Assembly: GCF_900411315.1 (NCBI RefSeq)
Contig: NZ_LS990887.1
Span: 613,087 to 677,086 of the forward strand
Length of the DNA: 64,000 bases
Source of the DNA: Corynebacterium senegalense
Lineage (GTDB): Bacteria; Actinomycetota; Actinomycetes; Mycobacteriales; Mycobacteriaceae
Direction of reading: 5' to 3'
How positions within the stretch are numbered: the stretch's first letter is position 1; the number at the start of each line of letters is the position of its first letter. The notes below the pieces were generated by a model that saw only the letters and a program-made list of their open reading frames with translations, was not told the DNA's origin and made no database searches. The position numbers were made by a program, and so were the translations under genes. Shown here one piece after another: positions 55,856 to 64,000 of this stretch.

Positions 55856-56383
55856 GTGAACTTCACTTCCTCCCGCACAGCAGCGGCTGCCGGTTTCTTC
55901 GCAGTTGCAGCCCTCGGCCTGGCCGCCTGCTCCCCTCCCGGCCAGGTTGATTCGGCGCAAAAGGTGGACACCGCGACCAGCCAGAACCCCGGCTCCCTGA
56001 ACGGCGGCACCGAGCAGACCTCCGGCGCCCAGTCCACCAACGTCGCGGGCGCCTCCTCCGCCAGCGCCTCCGCCAACCCGTCGGCCGTCCCGGCCGGGAC
56101 GCTGCCGGTGCTGCGCAACTGCGGCGAGGCGTCGCAGACCCAGCCGGCGCGCATCGTGCTGTCCTGCGCGGACCAGAACGACTACCTGGAGAACATCACG
56201 TGGTCCGACTGGGGCACTGACCTGGCCACCGGCACCGGCACCCGCGTCACCGTGGACCCGGACCGCCGCGAGACCGACATCGAGGTCATCCTGGGCAACC
56301 CGCAGCTCGTGGACGGCGAGCTGCAGTTCACCACCGTCACCGTCGACGGCGCCAAGATCAACCCGGAGAGCAACTACCGCTAA
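55856..56383 (+). CDS. Secreted lipoprotein of unknown function
   Basis: Lipoprotein of 175 residues: signal TAAAAGFFAVAALGLAAC (lipidated Cys25), Ser/Ala/Gln-rich linker, then a domain with two Cys (VLRNCGEAS, IVLSCADQN) and LENITWSDWGTDLATGTGTR. The Cys pair and ITWSDWG pattern recall small actinobacterial secreted proteins, but I cannot name a family with certainty. GTG 55856 follows AAGGACTG. Ends at a strong terminator. Confidence 0.68.
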   Translation: MNFTSSRTAAAAGFFAVAALGLAACSPPGQVDSAQKVDTATSQNPGSLNGGTEQTSGAQSTNVAGASSASASANPSAVPAGTLPVLRNCGEASQTQPARIVLSCADQNDYLENITWSDWGTDLATGTGTRVTVDPDRRETDIEVILGNPQLVDGELQFTTVTVDGAKINPESNYR

Positions 56384-56392
56384 CCGGCAGAC

Positions 56393-56430
56393 AAAGAACC
56401 CCGCCTCTCTGTTCGGAGGCGGGGTTCTTT
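56393..56430. terminator. Strong terminator hairpin
   Basis: AAAGAACCCCGCCTC (56393-56407), 8-nt loop, GAGGCGGGGTTCTTT (56416-56430), followed by TT. A 15-bp perfect stem with A tract and T tract, so it can stop transcription from both sides: the lipoprotein gene and, originally, the YccA gene on the other strand. Confidence 0.85.
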
Positions 56431-56451
56431 TTGTGCTTCGTGTCGGCGAGA

Positions 56452-56530
56452 CTAGTCGCGGTTGAAGTAGGACAGCAGGCGCAGGATCTCGGTGTAGAGC
56501 CAGACCACGGTCACCGCGGGGCCGAGGGCG
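56452..56530 (-). pseudogene. C-terminal fragment of a Bax-inhibitor-1/YccA-family membrane protein
   Basis: On the minus strand the frame reads ALGPAVTVVWLYTEILRLLS and YFNRD-stop, the final helix and tail of BI-1/YccA family proteins. About 25 of some 260 residues remain next to the bidirectional terminator that would have served this gene. At about 56530 the sequence switches to a GNAT gene lacking its head, so a deletion removed the rest of both. Confidence 0.6.
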
Positions 56531-56955
56531 ACGCCCCGGCGCTGTTCGCCCACGCCTCGCACCCGGACGTCGGACCCCGCGCCGGCTGTCCCGCGCACAC
56601 GAGCTTGGAGGAGAGTCGGCGCTCCATCACCGACGTCTTATCCGGACCCGACACCTACGCGATCACGCTCGGCGGCGGGCCGATCGGGTGCGTTGCGCTG
56701 CACGAGGGGGAGGTCCCGGAGCTGGGCTATTGGGTGGCCGCGCCGTACTGGGGCCGTGGCATCGCCACCGAGGCGGCGGCCGCGTTGGTCGAGCACACCG
56801 ATTACCCCCTCATCGTCGCCTCGCACGCGGAAGGCAACGTCGGTTCGCAGCGGGTTCTGCTCAAACTCGGGTTCCGGTTTACGCACACGGGTGAGAAGTG
56901 GCTGGCCCCGCTGGGCGTTTCGCGTCCGTCGCGGTTCTATACTCTGTCGCGATGA
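56525..56955 (+). pseudogene. GNAT acetyltransferase missing its N-terminus
   Basis: Starts abruptly at DAPALFAHASHPDVGPRAGC and continues ELGYWVAAPYWGRGIATEAA (acetyl-CoA loop) to a natural stop; the first strand (about 20 residues) is lost at the junction with the YccA tail. A frame back to GTG 56431 exists but begins in the terminator. Most of the fold survives, so weak expression cannot be ruled out. The stop overlaps the photolyase ATG (ATGA). Confidence 0.6.
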
Positions 56956-58274
56956 GCACCCCAACGATTGTGTGGTTCCGCGACGACCTGCGGCTGGCCG
57001 ATAACGCCGCCTTGACCTGGGCGGCCGAGCGCGGCCCCGTCGTGGGGCTCTACGTCCACGAAACGGTGGGCCGGAGCCTCGGCCGGGCGGCAGCGTGGTG
57101 GCTGCGCCGCAGCCTCGATGCTCTGCGCGAAGCCTTGCCCGCCCCGCTCATTGAGCTCGAGGGCGACCCGCGCGAGATCGTCCCCCGCTTCGCCCGCGAG
57201 CTCGGCGCGGCGGTGACGTGGAACCGCCGCTACTACCTCACGGACGTCGATGCCGCGGTTAAGGAGGCCACCGGCGCCGTCTCGCACCCCGGCTACCTGC
57301 TCACAGAGCCCTGGGAGGTGCGCGCAAACCCGTACCGCGTCTTCACGCCGTTCTTCAACGCCGCGCGCAGTTTGCTTCTCGACGCCCCTCCCACGCCCCT
57401 TCCCGTCCCCGACATCACCCCGGCCGACATTGACCCCGCCACGGTGGACGCACCCGGCGAGCCCGCGTGGGCCGCTACGCTTGCGCAGCACAACACGCCC
57501 GGCGAAGACGCGGCCCGCGCACGCCTCGCCGAGTTCATCGCCTCCAGCGCCGACTACGACAACAACGCCCTCGACGGTCTCACCTCGGGCTTGTCACCGC
57601 ACCTGCGCTTCGGCGAGATCAGCCCCGCCGAGGTGTGGCTCGCAGCCGTCGACGCGGGGGCGTGGGCGTTCGCGCGGCAGCTTCTGTGGCGCGACTTCGC
57701 CTGGCACCGCTACTACCACGTGCCCAAGATGGAGACGAAGAACGTCCGCGAGAAGTTCGACCGCTTCGACTGGGAGTGGACACCCAACGCTGTGCCCGGC
57801 ACCACGGCCGCGGCGTTCGCGCAACCCGAAATGGACCCCGGCGCCCAGCACCTGATAGAGCTCGCGGCGTGGCAATCGGGGCGCACGGGCATCCCGCTTG
57901 TCGACGCCGGGATGCGCGAGCTCTGGGCGACCGGGCGTATGCACAACCGGGTGCGCATGGTCACCGGCTCCTGGCTGACAAAGAACCTTGGCATCCACTG
58001 GCGCCACGGCGAGGAGTGGTTCTGGGACACGCTTGTCGACGCCGACGCCGCCTCCAACGCGTTCAACTGGCAGTGGGTCGCGGGCTCCGGTGACGACGCC
58101 GCGCCGTACTTCCGCATCTTTAACCCGCTGACGCAGGCGGAGAAGTTCGACCCGCACGGCTCCTACGTCGCGCGCTGGCTGCCCGATACCGCCGACTACC
58201 CAGAGCCGATGGCGGACGTGAAGCAGTCGCGGCTGCGGGCTCTAGCGGCCTACGACGACATTAAGAACGGTTAA
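56952..58274 (+). CDS. phrB: Deoxyribodipyrimidine photolyase
   Basis: Light-driven repair enzyme of 440 residues for UV cyclobutane dimers. N-terminal antenna domain (IVWFRDDLRLADNAAL) and C-terminal FAD domain with LSPHLRFGEISP, LLWRDFAWHRYYH, GIPLVDAGMRELWATGRMHN and NAFNWQWVAGSGDDAAPYFR. ATG 56952 lies 8 nt after a perfect TATACT. Its stop overlaps the convergent SDR-TspO gene by 14 bp. Stands next to the carotenoid cluster, as phr does in C. glutamicum. Confidence 0.93.
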   Translation: MSTPTIVWFRDDLRLADNAALTWAAERGPVVGLYVHETVGRSLGRAAAWWLRRSLDALREALPAPLIELEGDPREIVPRFARELGAAVTWNRRYYLTDVDAAVKEATGAVSHPGYLLTEPWEVRANPYRVFTPFFNAARSLLLDAPPTPLPVPDITPADIDPATVDAPGEPAWAATLAQHNTPGEDAARARLAEFIASSADYDNNALDGLTSGLSPHLRFGEISPAEVWLAAVDAGAWAFARQLLWRDFAWHRYYHVPKMETKNVREKFDRFDWEWTPNAVPGTTAAAFAQPEMDPGAQHLIELAAWQSGRTGIPLVDAGMRELWATGRMHNRVRMVTGSWLTKNLGIHWRHGEEWFWDTLVDADAASNAFNWQWVAGSGDDAAPYFRIFNPLTQAEKFDPHGSYVARWLPDTADYPEPMADVKQSRLRALAAYDDIKNG

Positions 58275-59670
58275 GGCGCGCGATTTCGCCGGTCAGCACG
58301 GTCGCGAAGGCGCACCACAGCGGGTAGGGGGCGAGCAGCAGCCCGCGCGTCGGCGAGCGGCGGTGCGCGCGGCGCACCAGGTCGGCTGAGGAGGCTGCGA
58401 GGGCGCCTGCCCAGAGCGTCGACAAGCGGCGGGCTCGCGAGCGGAAGAACACACCGCTCCAGCCGGCGTTGAGGACGAGATTCCCCGCGAGCGCGAGGGC
58501 GTCGTTACGCGCGGCGCGGGGCTCGCCCTCCTCCAGCGAATCGGCGATGGTGGTGGTGGCGATCACGGCGATGTCGATGTAGAGCAGAGTCCACACGATG
58601 GGAAACGCCGCCGCCGGGGGCTGCCAGGAGGGCTTCTTCAGCCGCGCGTAGCGGGCGGATTTCGGGTTGGTCAGAAGTGAGCCGGCGACGGCCGTGGCCA
58701 GCACGCCGAGGTGCACCGCGTTGGCGATGCGCCCGTAGCGCGCGGGGTGGGTGCCGCGCGCCGCGATCTCGACGGCCTCCTCGAAGGACTGGTTTCCGCC
58801 CTCGGGCGTGCCCACCAGCTTTTCCAAGTCGCGCTCCTTGAGCACGGTGTCCGAGGACACGGAGTCGAAAATCGGCAGGATCTCCTTCATCGACAGCGGC
58901 GTGAGCACGGACAGGCCGAAGGACGCGAGGCGACGGGTCATGATGGGCGCCGAGAGGAACGGCCTGCGACGCACGCCGACGACCTGGGTGTAGCGCTGCA
59001 TCATATCCACGTACGGCATGGTGTCGGGCCCGCCGATGTCGAACGTGCGGTCCTGCTCAGCAGTCAGATCGGCCGCAGCGACGAGGTAGTGAACGACGTC
59101 GCGCACAGAGATCGGGGTGATGCGGTTGGTGATCCACTTCGGCGCCGCAAAAGTGGGCACGCGCTCGGAAACGTGGCGCAACAGCGCGAACGACAGCGAA
59201 CCGTCGCCGATGACCACGCCCGCCTGGAGGGCCGCCGTGGGCACGCCAGCGGCGCGCAGCTCCTCGCCGACGCGCACGCGCGACTTCAGGTGCTCGGACA
59301 TGTCCTCGTTGTCCGGGTGGAGCCCGCCGAGGTAGACGATCCTGCCGACGCCTTGCGCCGCGGCTACTTCGCCGAACTGGCGCGCCATCTTCGCCTCTTC
59401 CTCGGCGAAGCCGCTGCCCGACGACATCGAGTGCAGCAGGTACCAGGCGCAATCGACGCCGTTGAGCGCGCGGTCGACGTCAACCTTTTCGGCGGCGTCG
59501 CCCTCGACGATCTCGACCTCCCCAGTGTCGAGGTAGCGTGCCCAATCCATGGTCAGGGCCTTGTCGCGGCTGCGGCACAGGCAGCGCACCTTCCAGCCGC
59601 GTTCAACAAGGGCTTCGACGACGCGCTGGCCAATAAAGCCGGTTGCGCCGGTAACGAGAGCAAGTTTCAT
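58261..59670 (-). CDS. Fusion of an NAD(P)-binding SDR/NmrA-like domain and a TspO/MBR domain
   Basis: Protein of 469 residues with two modules. Residues 1-320 form an atypical SDR: LVTGATGFIGQRVV Rossmann motif, YLLHSM, GGPDTMPYVDMMQRY. Residues about 325-469 match TspO, a membrane tetrapyrrole/oxidative-stress sensor: YARLKKPSWQPPAAAFPIVW, NLVLNAGWSGVFF and LWCAFATVLTGEIARLN, about five helices. Single continuous frame. ATG 59670 taken because the Rossmann motif follows directly. Divergent from the CPBP gene across 25 bp. Ligand unknown. Confidence 0.8.
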   Translation of the reverse strand: MKLALVTGATGFIGQRVVEALVERGWKVRCLCRSRDKALTMDWARYLDTGEVEIVEGDAAEKVDVDRALNGVDCAWYLLHSMSSGSGFAEEEAKMARQFGEVAAAQGVGRIVYLGGLHPDNEDMSEHLKSRVRVGEELRAAGVPTAALQAGVVIGDGSLSFALLRHVSERVPTFAAPKWITNRITPISVRDVVHYLVAAADLTAEQDRTFDIGGPDTMPYVDMMQRYTQVVGVRRRPFLSAPIMTRRLASFGLSVLTPLSMKEILPIFDSVSSDTVLKERDLEKLVGTPEGGNQSFEEAVEIAARGTHPARYGRIANAVHLGVLATAVAGSLLTNPKSARYARLKKPSWQPPAAAFPIVWTLLYIDIAVIATTTIADSLEEGEPRAARNDALALAGNLVLNAGWSGVFFRSRARRLSTLWAGALAASSADLVRRAHRRSPTRGLLLAPYPLWCAFATVLTGEIARLNRS

Positions 59671-59695
59671 GCTGTTGAGTTTATAATTTTTAGCG

Positions 59696-60307
59696 ATGCC
59701 ACTTCCCAAGTACGCTTTCGTGGTCCCCTGTCTGCTCGGCGCGGCAGGGTTGTTCACCGCGCGCCTTGCCGGCGACGGCACCCCCGGCTTCTACGTCGCC
59801 ACGGTGATCACCGCGATCGTGTACGCGCTGACGTGGTGGTACATGGGCTCGCGCCGCGCCTTCGCCGGCCCCCACGTGGCTTCGGAGATCGCACGCGGCG
59901 TCGCCATCGGCGCCGTCCTTGCCGTCGTGTTCGTGGCCGGCGCGGTGATTGTCAGCCGGATCCCGGCGCTGGCGGAGCCCGTGAGCCAGTTGCTCTCCAC
60001 CACGGAGCGCGGCGGCATCGTGCCCACCCTGTTCGTCCTGCTCATCAACGGCATTGGCGAGGAGCTGGTCTACCGCGACGCGGTGCCGCGCCAGCTGCCC
60101 CCCGACCGCCGCGCAGTCGTGTCCATCGCACTGTACTGTCTGGTCACCGCCGCGATGGGCGTGTGGCTGCTGATCCTCGCCGCCGCGGTGATCGGCGCCG
60201 TCTCCTACTACGAGGCCGCGCGCAGTAAGCGCCTCTACTCATCCATCGCGCTCCACCTCACCTGGAGCATCGGTATGCTGTTTATCCTGCCGTTGTTCTT
60301 CCGCTAG
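59696..60307 (+). CDS. CPBP-family intramembrane metalloprotease (Abi/CAAX type)
   Basis: Polytopic protein of 203 residues with about six helices. Active-site motif GIGEELVYRDAV (EExxxR) and a later HLTWS His; an intermediate motif is poorly conserved, so activity is not certain. ATG 59696 lies 8 nt behind a perfect TATAAT, leaderless. It precedes the glycosyltransferase and crt genes by only 7 bp, so it likely heads the same transcription unit. Confidence 0.75.
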   Translation: MPLPKYAFVVPCLLGAAGLFTARLAGDGTPGFYVATVITAIVYALTWWYMGSRRAFAGPHVASEIARGVAIGAVLAVVFVAGAVIVSRIPALAEPVSQLLSTTERGGIVPTLFVLLINGIGEELVYRDAVPRQLPPDRRAVVSIALYCLVTAAMGVWLLILAAAVIGAVSYYEAARSKRLYSSIALHLTWSIGMLFILPLFFR

Positions 60308-60314
60308 GAAAGCC

Positions 60315-61061
60315 ATGCCCCCTTCGCCGACCACCGTCGCGCTCGTCATCCCGTGCCTTGACGACGCCCCCCTCCTGGCGCGCTGTCTGGCGAGCGTCGA
60401 TAAGCAAAAGCGGCCCTTTGACCACGTCATTGTGGTGGACAACGGCTCGAGTGACGACTCTGCCGCGGTGGCGCGCGCCCACGGCGCGATTGTGGTGGCC
60501 GAGCCGCGGCGCGGGGTGACGTGGGCGGCGCGCGCGGGTTATGACGCGGCTGCCGCGCGCGGGGCCGACCTCATCGTGCGCGTCGACGCGGACGTCGAGC
60601 TCGCTCCCAATTTCTGCGCCCGCTGGCTGCACGCCTGGGCCGACGCGTCGGCGTCAAAACTAGTCGTGGGGCTTACCGGCGCGGCGCGCTTCGACATCCC
60701 CGGCTTGCGCGGGCGGCTGCTCAGCGCCGCGTACCTGCGCGCATACAGATACAGTGTCGGCTCGGCGCTCGGCCACGCGCCGTTTTTCGGCACTAACTGC
60801 GCGTTCTCAGCAAGCTGGTGGGATCAAATCCGCGACTCGATCGATTCGAGCGACACGTTCGCGCACGACGATATGCTGCTTTCCTTTGCGGTGCGCGCGA
60901 ACGAAACCGTACTGTACCGCCCGGACATTTCCGTGGCGATGGACGCGCGGGCGCTGCGCGGTGCCCGCCAGCTCGCGCGCCGCTTCGCGCGCGGGATGTA
61001 CTCAATGCGCAAGGGCTTTTCCACCTCACCCCCGCAGCGTCGTCTCCTCGAGCGCGTATAG
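60315..61061 (+). CDS. Family 2 glycosyltransferase
   Basis: Protein of 248 residues of GT-A fold: VALVIPCLDDAPLLARCLAS, IVVDNGSSDDS, and the metal-binding VRVDADVELAP (DxD). No membrane segment beyond weak hydrophobic patches. Placed 7 bp after the CPBP gene and 10 bp before crtB, so it may glycosylate the hydroxylated C50 carotenoid (inference from position; C. glutamicum makes decaprenoxanthin glucosides). Cell-wall glycosylation is the main alternative. Confidence 0.75.
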   Translation: MPPSPTTVALVIPCLDDAPLLARCLASVDKQKRPFDHVIVVDNGSSDDSAAVARAHGAIVVAEPRRGVTWAARAGYDAAAARGADLIVRVDADVELAPNFCARWLHAWADASASKLVVGLTGAARFDIPGLRGRLLSAAYLRAYRYSVGSALGHAPFFGTNCAFSASWWDQIRDSIDSSDTFAHDDMLLSFAVRANETVLYRPDISVAMDARALRGARQLARRFARGMYSMRKGFSTSPPQRRLLERV

Positions 61062-61071
61062 GGTCACTATT

Positions 61072-61923
61072 ATGCATTCCCCCTCAATGCTGAGGCGTTA
61101 CGACGCCATGTGCGAACGCGTCGCCGGAGACGTCATCGCGCACTACTCCACGAGCTTTTCGCTGGCGACGCGGTTCTTGGGCCCCCAGGTCCGCGCGGAC
61201 GTGCGGAACCTGTACGCGATGGTGCGCATCGCCGACGAGATCGTCGACGGCGCGGCCGATGACCACGCCGCCGAGCTCCTCGACGCCTACGAGGCCCAGG
61301 TCGTCGCCGCCCCGCACGCGCGCTTCCACACCGACCCGGTGATCCACGCCTGGGCGTTGAGTGCCCGGCGCTGCCGCTTCTCCGAGGACCACGTGCGCGC
61401 GTTCTTCGCGTCGATGCGCCGCGACCTGAACCAATCCACCTACGACCCAGCCGACTTCGACGCCTACGTCTACGGCTCTGCCGAGGTCATCGGGCTGATG
61501 TGTGTGGCCGCGTTCGTGGCGGACGAGCCCGTCACCGCCACGCAGCGCGCCGAGCTGGATAACGGCGCTCGCGCGCTGGGCTCAGCGTTTCAGAAGGTCA
61601 ACTTCCTGCGCGACCTCGCCGAGGACCGCGACGACCTGGGCCGCACCTACTTCCCCCAGCTGCGCGGCCGCGGAATCGACGACGCGGTCAAGGCCGAGCT
61701 TGTCGACGACATCCGCGCCGACCTCGCACGTGCCCGCCGCGCCATCCCGCTCATCCCCTCCTCAGCGCGCGGGGCCGTCGCCGCCGCGGAAGCACTGTTT
61801 AGCGAGCTCACCGAGCGTATCGACGCCACCCCTGCCGCCGCCCTGGCCACCACGCGCGTGTCCGTCCCGCGCCACCGCAAGTTGTACCTGACCGCCCGCG
61901 CCGTAAGGAGAAACCGTGGCTAA
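61072..61923 (+). CDS. crtB: Phytoene synthase
   Basis: Head-to-head condenses two GGPP into phytoene; 283 residues. Two Asp-rich motifs: RIADEIVD and LRDLAEDRDDLGRTYFP; also HYSTSFSLATRFL. ATG 61072 taken; TATAGG lies 8 nt upstream, so an extra internal start of transcription is possible. The stop overlaps the crtI GTG by 8 bp. No GGPP synthase gene is seen in the window. Confidence 0.92.
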   Translation: MHSPSMLRRYDAMCERVAGDVIAHYSTSFSLATRFLGPQVRADVRNLYAMVRIADEIVDGAADDHAAELLDAYEAQVVAAPHARFHTDPVIHAWALSARRCRFSEDHVRAFFASMRRDLNQSTYDPADFDAYVYGSAEVIGLMCVAAFVADEPVTATQRAELDNGARALGSAFQKVNFLRDLAEDRDDLGRTYFPQLRGRGIDDAVKAELVDDIRADLARARRAIPLIPSSARGAVAAAEALFSELTERIDATPAAALATTRVSVPRHRKLYLTARAVRRNRG

Positions 61924-63454
61924 CCGCACCGCTATCGTGATCGGGGCCGGCGTCGCCGGCCTTGCCACCGCCGCCCTGCTCGGCCGCGAAGGCTACGACG
62001 TCACCGTCGTCGAGCGCCTCGGCTCCTGCGGGGGCCGCTCGGGCGAAGAGACCGTCGAGGGCTACCGCTTCGACACCGGCCCGTCCTGGTACCTGATGCC
62101 CGACGCCTTCGACCACTTCTTCGCGCTGTTTGGCAAGCGCACCGCTGACCTTCTCGACCTGGTCGAGCTGACCCCGGCCTACCGCCTGTTCCCGGAAAAC
62201 GCCGAGCCCGTCGACGTCATCTCTGGCCGCGAGGAGGCCATCGCGCTTTTCGACGCCCTGTCGCCCGGCGCCGGCCCCGCCTTAGGCGACTACCTGGATT
62301 CTGCCCGCGACACCTACGAGATGGCGGTCGAGCGCTTCCTGTACACCACGTTTAGCTCTCTGCGCCCGTTTTTCTCGCGCCGGCTCACCGACCTCGCTCG
62401 CTTGCTGACGGTGCCGCTAGACAAGTACGTCGCCGCGCGCTTTCACAACACGCGCCTGCGCCAGATCCTGACGTATCCGGCGGTGTTTTTGTCCTCGCAC
62501 CCGGCGCGCACCCCGTCGATGTACCACCTGATGAGCCACACGGATTTGGTCCAGGGGGTGAAGTACCCGCAGGGCGGGTTCGCGGCCGTCGTCGATGCGC
62601 TTGAAGCCCTGGCGCGCGACAACGGCGCCTCAATCCGCCTGAACTCGGATGTCACCGCTATCTCCTACGCTGGCTCGCGCGCGACCGGGGTGCGCCTGGC
62701 CAGCGGCGAGACCATCGAGGCGGATATAGTCGTCTCCGCCGCGGACCTGCACTTCACCGAGACGCGCCTGCTGCCGCCGGCGAAGCGCACCTACCCGGAA
62801 AAATGGTTCGGCTCCCGCGATCCGGGCCTGGGTACGGTGCTCCTCATGCTGGGCACCGACGTGAAACTGCCTCAGCTGGCCCACCACAACCTTTTGTTCA
62901 GCGAGCACTGGGACGACGACTTCGACGCGGTGTTTGACGGGCCCGTCGCCACGCGGCCTCTGAACTCCTCGCGCTCGATTTATGTCTCCATGCCTTCCGC
63001 GACGGACCCGTCCACCGCCCCGCCGGGTGGCGAGAACCTGTTCGTCCTCGTGCCGGTGCCCGCCGCTTCGGAGTTCGGCCACGGCGACATGTACAACGAC
63101 CGCGCCTCCGCTGCCGTCGACGCGATTGCTGACGCCGCGATCGAGCAGATCGCCGAGTGGTGCGACACCCCCGACTTGCGCAAGCACATTCGTGTCCGCC
63201 GGAGCCTCGGCCCGAGCGACTTCGCGCAGCGCTACCACGCCTGGTCGGGCGGCTCCATCGGCCCGGCGCATACCCTGCGCCAGTCCGCGTTCCTGCGCGG
63301 CAAGAACGTCTCCGCCAAGCTGGACAACCTCTACTACGCGGGGGCAACAACCGTGCCGGGCGTCGGCGTGCCGATGTGCCTGATCTCGGCCGAGAACGTG
63401 ATCAAGCGTCTGCGCGGCGACCGCTCCCCTGGCCCCCTGCCGGAGGAGTTCTAA
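61916..63454 (+). CDS. crtI: Phytoene desaturase
   Basis: FAD-dependent desaturase converting phytoene to lycopene; 512 residues. N-terminal VIGAGVAGLATAALLGREGY, FDTGPSWYLMPD and the C-terminal LYYAGATTVPGVGVPMCLIS match bacterial CrtI. GTG 61916 overlaps crtB; its stop shares a base with the crtYe start (TAATG). Fully intact. Confidence 0.94.
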   Translation: MANRTAIVIGAGVAGLATAALLGREGYDVTVVERLGSCGGRSGEETVEGYRFDTGPSWYLMPDAFDHFFALFGKRTADLLDLVELTPAYRLFPENAEPVDVISGREEAIALFDALSPGAGPALGDYLDSARDTYEMAVERFLYTTFSSLRPFFSRRLTDLARLLTVPLDKYVAARFHNTRLRQILTYPAVFLSSHPARTPSMYHLMSHTDLVQGVKYPQGGFAAVVDALEALARDNGASIRLNSDVTAISYAGSRATGVRLASGETIEADIVVSAADLHFTETRLLPPAKRTYPEKWFGSRDPGLGTVLLMLGTDVKLPQLAHHNLLFSEHWDDDFDAVFDGPVATRPLNSSRSIYVSMPSATDPSTAPPGGENLFVLVPVPAASEFGHGDMYNDRASAAVDAIADAAIEQIAEWCDTPDLRKHIRVRRSLGPSDFAQRYHAWSGGSIGPAHTLRQSAFLRGKNVSAKLDNLYYAGATTVPGVGVPMCLISAENVIKRLRGDRSPGPLPEEF

Positions 63455-63765
63455 TGGCCTTCGCGTACCTGACGTTTCTGCTGCTCAGCATCGTCTGCAT
63501 GGTGCTGTGCGACTGGCGGTTCACGCTCGCGTTCTTCGCCGACGCACGCCGCGCCGCGCTGCTGTCGGCTGCGGTGGTCGCGCTGCTTCTGCTGTGGGAC
63601 GCGCTCGGCATCGCCACGGGCACCTTCTTCCGCGGCGACTCCCCGTTCATGATCGGCGTCGAGCTCGCGCCCGAAATGCCTCTTGAGGAGCCGATCTTTT
63701 TGTTCTTCCTGACCTACCTCACGCTGAACGTGACCTCCGGCGCGCGAAAGGTGGTTGGCCCGTGA
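63454..63765 (+). CDS. crtYe: Heterodimeric C50 carotenoid cyclase subunit CrtYe
   Basis: Small membrane protein of 103 residues with three helices and the lycopene-cyclase-domain motif PEMPLEEPIFLFFLTYLTLN. CrtYe and CrtYf form the cyclase that closes the rings of flavuxanthin-type C50 carotenoids. ATG shares its A with the crtI stop; the stop overlaps the crtYf GTG (GTGA), so all four crt genes are translationally linked. Confidence 0.88.
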   Translation: MAFAYLTFLLLSIVCMVLCDWRFTLAFFADARRAALLSAAVVALLLLWDALGIATGTFFRGDSPFMIGVELAPEMPLEEPIFLFFLTYLTLNVTSGARKVVGP

Positions 63766-64000
63766 CGTACCTGTTGATCAGCCTCCCGTTTCTGCTGGGG
63801 GCAGCGGTGCTGTGGGTGGGGCGTCGTCACGCGTATGCCTCCCAGTTCAAGGTGACCGCGATCGTGGCTGCGGTGTTGCTGACGCTGACGATCGTGTTCG
63901 ACAACCTGATGGTCGCCGCAGGCCTGGTGGAGTACGACGGCGCGAACAACCTCGGCATTTACCTGGGCCTTATCCCCGTCGAGGACCTGTTCTACACCGT
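63762..64000 (+). CDS. crtYf: Heterodimeric C50 carotenoid cyclase subunit CrtYf (3' partial)
   Basis: GTG at 63762 overlaps the crtYe stop. The visible 79 residues have two to three helices (LLISLPFLLGAAVLWVG; VTAIVAAVLLTLTIVF) and end in the conserved NLGIYLGLIPVEDLFYT. The gene runs off the right edge of the window. The prenyltransferase crtEb is expected downstream if the order follows C. glutamicum. Confidence 0.85.
   Translation, partial: MTYLLISLPFLLGAAVLWVGRRHAYASQFKVTAIVAAVLLTLTIVFDNLMVAAGLVEYDGANNLGIYLGLIPVEDLFYT

Overview
The window looks like a chromosomal segment of a high-GC Corynebacterium. Support comes from mycothiol metabolism (mca), actinobacterial families (DUF4245, DUF4307, DUF5997, DUF6542, the SCO1664/MSMEG_4193 pair), a C50-carotenoid cluster with split cyclase genes (crtYe/crtYf), and many genes whose start codon sits 7-8 nt behind a TANNNT-like -10 box (leaderless transcripts, usual in actinobacteria). 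No tRNA, rRNA or CRISPR array was seen.

Region 1 (1-7.4 kb) is accessory. It holds an EVE-domain McrB plus McrC restriction module (mcrB runs off the left edge), then a CmtR-type Cd/Pb repressor translationally coupled to a P1B ATPase under a striking triple 19-bp operator, a flavin monooxygenase and a putative glycolipid-binding protein. Region 2 (7.4-12.6 kb) is core-like: DUF488, the SCO1664/MSMEG_4193 pair, and a MoxR-like ATPase overlapping a VWA-domain protein.

Region 3 (12.6-34.9 kb) is a mosaic copper island full of scars. Working parts are copZ1-copA-csoR behind a CsoR box; copZ2-copB-DUF305 lipoprotein behind a second CsoR box; copRS with a CopR box; a CueP-like lipoprotein and a Tat/lipobox multicopper oxidase; and an apolipoprotein N-acyltransferase homologue whose catalytic Cys position is Ser. 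Between them lie broken pieces: YbaK/ProX tail, frameshifted rhodanese, truncated multicopper oxidase, ccsB tail, VKOR head, IS6-family tail, a frameshifted IS256-family transposase, ctaD tail, a 110-bp MITE-like element, a possible LuxR tail, phosphoketolase and type II GAPDH fragments, a TlpA-like head and a serine-recombinase head. A roughly 1.2-kb direct repeat (13.2-14.4 and 33.2-34.4 kb) brackets about 20 kb. The island ends against the 3' end of ychF.

Region 4 (34.9-56.4 kb) is dense housekeeping sequence: ychF, AI-2E-type permease, rmuC, ispH, xseAB, glpX, fum, a TetR/MFS efflux pair, glyA, coaA, uppS, mca, greA and several secreted lipoproteins. Region 5 (56.4-64 kb) begins with a deletion scar (YccA tail plus beheaded GNAT), then a light/oxidative-stress neighbourhood: photolyase, an SDR-TspO fusion, a CPBP membrane protease, a family 2 glycosyltransferase and crtB-crtI-crtYe-crtYf, the last cut by the window edge.

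In the copper island CsoR and CopRS appear to sense cytoplasmic and envelope copper respectively. CopA and CopB export copper, the CopZ proteins buffer it, and CueP, the DUF305 protein and the oxidase handle it outside the membrane. All three envelope proteins carry a lipobox, which makes the neighbouring Lnt homologue the most interesting unexplained partner.
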